Below the pieces are notes generated by a model. That model was not told the DNA's origin. It saw only the letters and a program-made list of their open reading frames with translations, and did not search any database. DNA of 43,383 bases from contig NZ_CALWUN010000011.1 in the NCBI RefSeq assembly GCF_944384735.1, forward strand, positions 1-43,383, written 5' to 3'. This stretch comes from an uncultured Agathobaculum sp. (GTDB lineage Bacteria > Bacillota > Clostridia > Oscillospirales > Butyricicoccaceae). Below, one piece after another: positions 35,621 through 43,383 of the stretch; position 1 is the stretch's first letter; each line of letters opens with the position of its first letter. The position numbers and the translations under genes are program-made.

Positions 35621-35627
35621 GTTATCC

Positions 35628-36536
35628 TTATGCCTTTGCAAAAAACTCCCGCGTCTGGCGGATATTCTCGTCGATCGCGGCGCGCAGCGCCTCAGCCGAG
35701 TCAAAGCGCATCTCGGGCCGCAGGAACTTGTGCAGCTCGACATGGATCATCCTGCCGTACAGGTCGCCCGCAAAGTCGAGCAGGTGCGGCTCGATCGTCG
35801 GCGCGCCGCCGTCGCGGAAGGTCGGCTTGACGCCGATGTTGGTCGCCGCGACATAGCCCTTGTCACCCACCAGCACGCGCGTGGCGTACACGCCATAGGG
35901 CGGCAGCGCCATTTCGGGCGGCAGCGCAAGGTTGACCGTCGGCACGCCGAGCACGCTCGTGCCCACGCGGCGGCCATGCTCGACCACGCCGGTGACCGTA
36001 TACGCATGGCCGAGGAAGCGCGCCGCGCCCTCCATATCGCCCTGCGAGATCAGCTGCCGGATATAGGTCGAGGACACGACGATGCCGCCGACCTTAACGT
36101 CGTCGATGCAGTCGTAGCCGATGCCGGCCTTTTTGCACTCCTCGGCCATGCCGACGGCATTGCCCTTGCCCTTGTAGCCGAAGCGGTTGTTGCGCCCGGA
36201 GATGATCCACCGCGCGCCGAACTGGCCGATCAGCATTTCATGGATGAAGTCGCGCCAGTCCATGTGCTGCATGCGCTCGTCAAAGTGGCCGAAAATGACC
36301 TCGTCCACGCCGCCGAGCTTTTTGATCTCGTCGCGGCGGTAGGCGTTGGCCGTCAACAGCGGCACCTGCCGCCCCAAAACGACCGAGTCCGGGTGCACGT
36401 CGAACGTGAACACCGCGCTCGTGCCGCCGATCTGGCGGGCGCGCTCGACCGCGCGCTCCATCAGCGCCTGATGCCCCAGATGCACCCCGTCAAAATAACC
36501 CAGCGCGACCGCGCGCGGTTTTTGATATTGCTGCAT
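35628..36536 (-). CDS. ribF: bifunctional riboflavin kinase/FAD synthetase
   Basis: The 302-residue protein has the nucleotidyltransferase motif GYFDGVHLGHQALM and VSSTYIRQLI of the FAD synthetase half. The riboflavin kinase half has GVPTVNLALPPEMALPPYGV and TNIGVKPTF. It makes FMN and then FAD from riboflavin. It is the last gene of the nusA-to-ribF operon, 45 bases after truB, and its end is a strong bidirectional terminator. The flavodoxin made nearby uses FMN, an incidental link. Confidence 0.96.
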   Translation of the reverse strand: MQQYQKPRAVALGYFDGVHLGHQALMERAVERARQIGGTSAVFTFDVHPDSVVLGRQVPLLTANAYRRDEIKKLGGVDEVIFGHFDERMQHMDWRDFIHEMLIGQFGARWIISGRNNRFGYKGKGNAVGMAEECKKAGIGYDCIDDVKVGGIVVSSTYIRQLISQGDMEGAARFLGHAYTVTGVVEHGRRVGTSVLGVPTVNLALPPEMALPPYGVYATRVLVGDKGYVAATNIGVKPTFRDGGAPTIEPHLLDFAGDLYGRMIHVELHKFLRPEMRFDSAEALRAAIDENIRQTREFFAKA

Positions 36537-36581
36537 AGGGTCTCCCCCTTTCCAAGCCCGCCGCGCGGGCAGGCCGTTTCT

Positions 36582-37499
36582 CTATCGGAAATTTTTGTAG
36601 ACGAACAGGCCGACGCCGCCCTTGTCCAGCGTCCGCACCTGCCCGAGCGAGACAAACCGCCCCGCATGGTAGACGCGGCACAGCGTATCCGGCGCGCCGG
36701 GCAGGCCGTCCGCCTGCCGCGGGAACACGACCGCGCCGCGCGCGATGCGTTCCGCTCCCTCGTCGGTCAGCGTCACCGCCGGGTGCTCGGCAAACAGGCC
36801 GTCGACCGGCAGCAGCAGGTCCTGCACCGTGCCGTCCTGCATTGCCTGCGCGACCTCGTCGAACGTGTGGCACTGCTCGAGCGGATACGCGCCTGCGCGC
36901 GTGCGCGTCAGGCTGTGCATGGCGGCCAGTGTGCCGAGCGATACGCCCATATCATGCACCAGCGTGCGCACATAGGTGCCCTTGCTGACCGTCAGCCGCA
37001 GCGTGCCCTGCTGCGCTGCCTCGTCGAAGTCCAAAAGCGTCATTTCCCGCACGAAAATGTCCCGCGCCGGGCGCTCGACCTCCCTGCCCTTGCGGGCGAG
37101 GTCGTACAGCTTCTGGCCGTTCACCTTGACCGCCGAATACATCGGCGGCACCTGCCGCTGCGCGCCCACAAAGCGCGCCGCCGCTTGTGCAACCTCGCCG
37201 CGCGTTGCGGTCTTGCCGCTGCGGCGCAGCGTTTCGCCCGTCACGTCCTGCGTGTCGGTCTCGAAGCCGAGCGTAAAGCCTGCCACATACTCCTTATCCT
37301 GCGCGGCGGCAAAGTCCGCCGCCTTGGTCGCCCCGCCGACAAACACCGGCAGCACGCCGGTCGCGAGCGGGTCAAGCGTGCCGCCATGGCCGATGCGCCG
37401 CGTGTGCAGCATGCCGCGCAGCTTGGCCACCACATCGTGCGAGGTAAAGCCCTGCGGCTTGTCCATCAGCAGGATGCCGCAAAGCTCATTTTGCTGCAT
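36582..37499 (-). CDS. truB: tRNA pseudouridine(55) synthase
   Basis: The 305-residue protein has the TruB signature KPQGFTSHDVVAKLRGMLHT and HGGTLDPLATGVLPVFVG, with the catalytic Asp in GGTLDP. It converts U55 of the tRNA T-loop to pseudouridine. The ATG at 37499 follows AGGAGCAG and lies inside the end of nrnA, overlapping it by 14 bases; a longer frame begins at 37568 but would overlap nrnA far more. Gene order is the usual Firmicutes one. Confidence 0.96.
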   Translation of the reverse strand: MQQNELCGILLMDKPQGFTSHDVVAKLRGMLHTRRIGHGGTLDPLATGVLPVFVGGATKAADFAAAQDKEYVAGFTLGFETDTQDVTGETLRRSGKTATRGEVAQAAARFVGAQRQVPPMYSAVKVNGQKLYDLARKGREVERPARDIFVREMTLLDFDEAAQQGTLRLTVSKGTYVRTLVHDMGVSLGTLAAMHSLTRTRAGAYPLEQCHTFDEVAQAMQDGTVQDLLLPVDGLFAEHPAVTLTDEGAERIARGAVVFPRQADGLPGAPDTLCRVYHAGRFVSLGQVRTLDKGGVGLFVYKNFR

Positions 37500-38445
37500 G
37501 GTACTGCTCCTGCGCGGCCTTGAGGATGGCAGCCTTGGCCCCGTCCATGCCGCAGTCGAAGCTCGCACCCGCCGCGCGGATGTGCCCGCCGCCGCCGCAC
37601 TTTTTGCAGATGGCGGAGGCGTCCATCTCCTTGGTCGTGCGCACCGAAACCTTGACCGTCCCGTCGGCGTTCTCGGTCAGCGTGATGCCGATCTGCACGC
37701 CCTCGATCTGGCGCGTCAGCGACGCGATCGAGTCAAGGTCGTCCATGTCCGCGCCCGTGCGGTCGATATCCCTGCGCCACAGCACCGCGACCGCAATCGC
37801 GCCACCCTCGTAAAACTCCATCGTCTCGAAGATAATGCGCTCCATCTGGAAGCGCGGCATGGTCTTGGTCTCAAACAGCGCGCGGTTGATCTCGCCGCCG
37901 TCGATGCCCGCGGTCAGGCAGGCCGCTGCGACGGCGTGCGTATGCGCGGTCGTATTGGAGAACTTGAAGCAGCCCGTGTCGGTCGACACGCCGACATAGA
38001 TGCTCTCGGCGATATCGGCCGTCAGCTGGACGCCCAGCGCCATGATCACGTCGTACAGCACCTCGGCGCACGCGCCCGCGTCCGGCCGAATAAGGTTTTT
38101 GGCCGCAAAGCCGATATTGGAGCGGTGGTGGTCGATCGCCAGGTCGACCCTGCCCTTATACCCCTCCGCCGTATCCGGGAACAGCTTTTCCTCCGCAATG
38201 TCGGTCGAGACGACGTAGCGCGGCGTAAAGCCCGCGGGCGGGTAGCACGGCACGATCAGCGGCATATAGCGCTTCGTGATCTCCGGGTTTTCGAGGATAT
38301 AGGCCGTTTTGCCGATTTGGCGAAGCGCGCGGCACAGCGCCCCCGCGCAGCCCGCGGTGTCGCCGTCCGGGCGGCGGTGGGTCAGGATGAGGATATCGTC
38401 CGCGCCCTGCAGCGCCGCAGCGGCGCCCGCAACGTCCACGGTCAT
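37486..38445 (-). CDS. nrnA: bifunctional oligoribonuclease / PAP phosphatase NrnA (DHH family)
   Basis: The 319-residue protein has DHH motifs ILTHRRPDGDTAGCAGALCR, VVSTDIAEE, LAIDHHRSN and GVSTDTGCFKFS, plus the DHHA1 motif CGGGGHIRAAGASFD at the C-terminus. NrnA removes nucleotides from very short RNAs and dephosphorylates 3'-phosphoadenosine 5'-phosphate. The ATG at 38445 overlaps the rbfA stop by 4 bases, which rejects the longer frame starting at 38847 (it would run through rbfA). It is translationally coupled to rbfA and to truB. Confidence 0.95.
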   Translation of the reverse strand: MTVDVAGAAAALQGADDILILTHRRPDGDTAGCAGALCRALRQIGKTAYILENPEITKRYMPLIVPCYPPAGFTPRYVVSTDIAEEKLFPDTAEGYKGRVDLAIDHHRSNIGFAAKNLIRPDAGACAEVLYDVIMALGVQLTADIAESIYVGVSTDTGCFKFSNTTAHTHAVAAACLTAGIDGGEINRALFETKTMPRFQMERIIFETMEFYEGGAIAVAVLWRRDIDRTGADMDDLDSIASLTRQIEGVQIGITLTENADGTVKVSVRTTKEMDASAICKKCGGGGHIRAAGASFDCGMDGAKAAILKAAQEQYHAAK

Positions 38446-38816
38446 GCGTCGTCCCCCTCCCCACCGAGCTTGCCCTCGTTTTTCAGCCCATGCAGCATTT
38501 CCGAAATGTGCGCGCCGTGGGTGATCGAGTTGTCCAGCTCGAACACCAGCTCGGGCGCATAGCGCAGCTGCACCTTGCGGCCGACCTCGCGCCGCAGCCA
38601 GCCCGCGGCGGATTTCAGCCCCTTCATGACCTCCTTGGCCTGCGCTTCGCTGCCCAGCACCGAGATATAGCACTTGGCGTAGCGCAGGTCGTTCGTCACC
38701 TCGCAGTGCACGACAGACACCAGCCCGCTCTGCACGCGCGGGTCCTTGACCGCGCGCATCGCCTCGGCCAGCGCCTTCATCACTTCCTCCGAAATGCGAT
38801 CGATTCGTGTAGACAT
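38442..38816 (-). CDS. rbfA: ribosome-binding factor A
   Basis: The 124-residue protein has the RbfA pattern TRIDRISEEVMKALAEAMRA, then VKDPRVQSGLVSVVHCEVTN and DLRYAKCYISVLGSE, and ends with LDNSITHGAHISEMLHGLK. RbfA helps mature the 30S subunit, especially in cold. The ATG at 38816 follows AAAGGAGGAAAG; an earlier in-frame ATG at 38891 lacks a good site. It lies downstream of infB with a 222-base gap that holds several hairpins. Confidence 0.95.
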   Translation of the reverse strand: MSTRIDRISEEVMKALAEAMRAVKDPRVQSGLVSVVHCEVTNDLRYAKCYISVLGSEAQAKEVMKGLKSAAGWLRREVGRKVQLRYAPELVFELDNSITHGAHISEMLHGLKNEGKLGGEGDDA

Positions 38817-38885
38817 AAATCTTTCCTCCTTTAATGAGGATTGGCAAATTGGCGGCGCGCTGCCGCGCACCGCCATTCTCATTTC

Positions 38886-39030
38886 ATGCAAGCCGAGCTT
38901 TGCCCGGCTTGCATCCCGCTGCCCGCGCCGCGGCGGCGCGGCCGCCCTTGGTTACAAGGGCGAGGGGGTTATTCCAAAAAGTTTCCTTGGGAACTTTTTG
39001 GATATCTAAGGGGGACAGCGTCCCCCTTAG
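38886..39030. repeat. four consecutive hairpins between infB and rbfA
   Basis: ATGCAAGCCG/CGGCTTGCAT (38886-38914), CGCCCTTG/CAAGGGCG (38943-38962), CCAAAAAGTT/AACTTTTTGG (38974-39001) and CTAAGGGGGAC/GTCCCCCTTAG (39006-39030) are all perfect. The 222-base gap 38817-39038 has no gene. They lie within an otherwise continuous operon, so terminators seem unlikely; RNA processing or a dispersed palindromic repeat is possible. Confidence 0.7.
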
Positions 39031-39038
39031 AGCATTTT

Positions 39039-41393
<2,355 letters not shown>

Positions 41394-41418
41394 GGGCAAC
41401 TCCTCCTAAAAGAAATTT

Positions 41419-41543
41419 CGATTGAAACCACGCTTTCAATCGAGTAAGATGTGCCGCGCACCGCGCGGACACATCTTGTACGCAGTTTTGCGCGTCGCTA
41501 TGCGGCACACAAAACTGCTTTCTTGTATCAAAACCGTGATACA
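41419..41543. repeat. consecutive hairpins between the YlxQ-like gene and infB
   Basis: CGATTGAAA/TTTCAATCG (41419-41442), AAGATGTGCCGCGC/GCGCGG-A-CACATCTT (41446-41477, one bulge), GCAGTTTTG/CAAAACTGC (41482-41518) and TGTATCA/TGATACA (41524-41543). The 192-base gap has no gene. It resembles the arrangement downstream of infB. Confidence 0.7.
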
Positions 41544-41585
41544 GGCTCCCGGTTTTGATGGCAAGCACCGCAAAGCGGGGTTTGC

Positions 41586-42245
41586 CTATTTGAATACGCG
41601 CTTTGCGCGTGGATTTTTGCTCGGTTTGCGCTGCGGGGTGAAATAGCCGCCCGTTCCGTGCGGGCGTTTGCCGTTCGCGCTGCGGGAACCGCCGGGACGG
41701 CTGCCGTCACCTGTGTGCGACGGGCGTTTGCCGCCTGCGCTGCGCGATGCGCCCGGACGGCTGCCTGCGCCTGCGCGGGGCGGGCGGCTGTCCTGCGGCT
41801 TGCGCGGCAGCTGTCCGGACGGCTGCGCCGCCTTGGGCTGCGCGTCGCGGTCGCGGGGTTTCTTTTTGCCCCGGCGCGACTGGATGCGCGCGTTCTTTTC
41901 CCCGATCTGCGCGGCGTCCTGCGCGTATTGCGGGTACTGCACGGCCAGCTTGGCGATTGCCGCGGCCGCCATGCCGATATCACTGACCGCGCACACGGCG
42001 CAGCCGTTCTTGCCGATCGCCGTCCCGAGTTCGTCCTTGCCGTACGGCAGGGTGATACAGGGCACATTCGCCCGCGCGGCGTACAGCGCGGCCTTTTTCG
42101 CGGTGCTCTCGCCCGCGTCCGCCGCGACCAGCACGCAGCGCGCCTTATGGTCGGCGCACAGCTGGCGCACCAGCTCGTCGCCGTAGGCCAGCTTGCCCGC
42201 GCGCCGCGCCAGTCCCAGCATGCCGAGACAGGGATCACTGGCCAT
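41586..42245 (-). CDS. YlxQ-like L7Ae-family protein with long basic extension
   Basis: The 219-residue protein begins CLGMLGLARRAGKLAYGDEL and has VLVAADAGESTAKKAALYAA, AVSDIGMAAAIAKL-like ends, the L7Ae/L30e fold of YlxQ (RplGA) that binds K-turn RNA. About residues 105-219 are an added Arg/Lys/Gly/Pro-rich tail with two near-copies of a repeat of the type GxxSRPGxSRSAxGKRP, which ordinary YlxQ proteins (about 100 residues) lack. Such tails often bind RNA. ATG 42245 lies 11 bases inside the ylxR end and follows GGAGGG; a longer frame to 42305 has no support. Confidence 0.85.
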   Translation of the reverse strand: MASDPCLGMLGLARRAGKLAYGDELVRQLCADHKARCVLVAADAGESTAKKAALYAARANVPCITLPYGKDELGTAIGKNGCAVCAVSDIGMAAAAIAKLAVQYPQYAQDAAQIGEKNARIQSRRGKKKPRDRDAQPKAAQPSGQLPRKPQDSRPPRAGAGSRPGASRSAGGKRPSHTGDGSRPGGSRSANGKRPHGTGGYFTPQRKPSKNPRAKRVFK

Positions 42246-42516
42246 AGGCGCCCTCCTGTTCCATCTGCTGTTCCAGCTGGTCGTAGACCTCGTCCGGCAC
42301 GGCAACCGACAGCGCGCGCTCGATCGCGCGGCTCTTGCGCGCCTTTTTCAGGCAGTCCGGCTTGCCGCACAGGTACGCGCCCCGGCCGGGCGCCTTGCCC
42401 TTGAAGTCGAGCGTGATCTCACCCTCGGGCGAGCGCACGACGCGGATCAGCTCCCGCTTGGGAAAATGCTCGCGGCAGCCGAGGCATTGCCGCATGGGGA
42501 CCTTCTTCTGCACCAT
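42235..42516 (-). CDS. ylxR: YlxR (RnpM) RNA-binding protein
   Basis: The 93-residue protein has the YlxR signature MRQCLGCREHFPKRELIRVV, then GKAPGRGAYLCGKPDCLKKA. Recent work in Bacillus names the family RnpM, an RNA-binding modulator of RNase P. Its ATG lies 24 bases after the nusA stop. The order nusA-ylxR-ylxQ-infB is standard in Firmicutes. Confidence 0.95.
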   Translation of the reverse strand: MVQKKVPMRQCLGCREHFPKRELIRVVRSPEGEITLDFKGKAPGRGAYLCGKPDCLKKARKSRAIERALSVAVPDEVYDQLEQQMEQEGAYGQ

Positions 42517-42540
42517 ATTCTCTGCCGCACCCCCGTTTGG

Positions 42541-43383
42541 TTATTCGCCCTGCGACGCGGGCGCAATGTCGATCTTGCAGCCGGTCAGCTTGGCGGCGAG
42601 GCGGGCGTTCTGCCCCTCCTTGCCGATGGCGAGCGACAGCTGGTCGTCCGGCACGATGACGCGGCAGGATTTGTTATCCGCCTGCATGGTGGCCGAAATC
42701 ACGTCCGCCGGGGCGAGCGCCGCTGAAACGAACTGCGCGGTGTCCTCGTTCCACTTGATGATGTCGATCTTCTCGCCATTCAGCTCGCCCGTGATGTTGG
42801 CCACGCGCGCGCCGCGCGTGCCGACGCACGCGCCGATCGGGTCGACGTTTTCCTCATGCGAGACGACCGCGATCTTGGTGCGGTTGCCCGCCTCGCGCGC
42901 GATCGACTTGACCTCGACCACGCCCGAGTGGATCTCGGGCACTTCCAGCTCAAACAAGCGCTTGACCAGACCCGGGTGCGTGCGGGACACGACGACCTGC
43001 GGGCCGCGCGTGCCGCGGCGCACCTCGATCAGGTAGACCTTGAGGCGCTGGCCTTCGACCAATTCCTCGCCGCGCACCTGCTCGGACGCGGACAACACGG
43101 CCTCGCTCTTCTCGCCGCCGGACACCACATCCAGATAGGCGTTGCCCGAGCGCGGGTCGATGCGGGCGATGACGCCGGTCAGGATCTCATGCTCCTTGCT
43201 CTCGAACTCGGAGATGACCATGCCGCGCTCGGCCTCGCGGATGCCCTGAATGATGACCTGCTTGGCGGTCTGCGCCGCGATGCGTCCGAACGACTTGGTC
43301 GGGATGTCGATGTCGATGATGTCGCCCACCATCGGGTTTTTCTTGTACTCGGCGGCCTCCTCGAGCGTGATCTCCTCGTAAGG
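42541..43383 (-). CDS. nusA: transcription termination/antitermination protein NusA (5' part outside window)
   Basis: The visible 280 residues lack the N-terminal domain start, which lies beyond base 43383. Seen are the end of the NusA_N domain (AEYKKNPMVGDIIDIDIPTK then SFGRIAAQTAKQVIIQGIRE), the S1 domain with GVIARIDPRSGNAYLDV, and two KH domains with VDPIGACVGTRGARVANI and LSLAIGKEGQNARLAAKL. The protein ends KIDIAPASQGE without an acidic C-terminal domain, as is normal in Firmicutes. NusA binds RNA polymerase and nascent RNA. It heads the operon down to ribF. Confidence 0.95.
   Translation of the reverse strand, partial: PYEEITLEEAAEYKKNPMVGDIIDIDIPTKSFGRIAAQTAKQVIIQGIREAERGMVISEFESKEHEILTGVIARIDPRSGNAYLDVVSGGEKSEAVLSASEQVRGEELVEGQRLKVYLIEVRRGTRGPQVVVSRTHPGLVKRLFELEVPEIHSGVVEVKSIAREAGNRTKIAVVSHEENVDPIGACVGTRGARVANITGELNGEKIDIIKWNEDTAQFVSAALAPADVISATMQADNKSCRVIVPDDQLSLAIGKEGQNARLAAKLTGCKIDIAPASQGE

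Overview
The window looks like a chromosomal segment of a GC-rich, anaerobic, Gram-positive Clostridia-type bacterium (Bacillota, probably Oscillospirales-like; the genus cannot be fixed by eye). Support comes from the nusA-ylxR-ylxQ-infB-rbfA-nrnA-truB-ribF order, a bifunctional Rel, DUF4364 and DUF3793 proteins, a FeoB-associated Cys-rich membrane peptide, an SLH-anchored surface enzyme, strong AGGAGG ribosome sites and TTGACA/TATAAT promoters. From about 11.5 kb to the right edge the sequence is GC-rich housekeeping DNA. The first 11 kb is clearly less GC-rich and has the make-up of an acquired island.

Island (1-11.4 kb). The left edge carries a decayed gene and possibly an insertion-sequence end. 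One promoter, overlapped by a small inverted repeat, then drives a tight same-strand cluster: a PLD-nuclease/SF2-helicase/DUF3427 protein, a MutT-type NUDIX hydrolase, a PLD-nuclease/P-loop ATPase, a MazG-like pyrophosphohydrolase, a DUF6998 nuclease-like protein, and a second helicase with a DUF559/Vsr-like N-terminus that is frameshifted and truncated. This set joins DNA-end or nucleic-acid processing with nucleotide-pool enzymes. I cannot match it to a named defence system, so it is the best candidate for an undescribed one. It is fused tail-to-tail to the remnant of a conjugative or plasmid-like element: a truncated Pro/Lys/Ala-rich gene and a RepA_N initiator with five 23-bp iterons inside its coding sequence. 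Next comes a complete, AT-rich Shedu (SduA, DUF4263) gene with its own promoter. A 16-bp palindrome occurs twice in the same orientation, on either side of repA plus sduA. The island ends at a tRNA-Ala(GGC) gene. Three partial copies of the 5' half of that tRNA lie between the gene and a consensus promoter, which suggests repeated integration or recombination at the tRNA 5' half.

Core region, minus strand (11.5-24.6 kb): recJ-rel-HAD-tatD behind one consensus promoter, then GNAT-radC-uvrB-MBL-uvrA behind another, a DNA-repair operon with a metallo-beta-lactamase-fold gene between uvrB and uvrA. Plus strand (24.8-26.4 kb): DUF4364, CidA/LrgA-like and LrgB-like genes in overlapping order. Minus strand (26.5-29.7 kb): iclR-lacI-esterase-GNAT, apparently a small regulated catabolic cluster.

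Plus strand (29.8-35.6 kb): an iron-theme segment (DtxR/IdeR-like operator, DUF3793 protein, flavodoxin, FeoB-associated peptide) and a 1186-residue secreted phosphoesterase with SLH repeats. Minus strand (35.6-43.4 kb): the nusA-to-ribF translation and RNA operon, with nusA running off the right edge. infB is bordered on both sides by clusters of intergenic hairpins.
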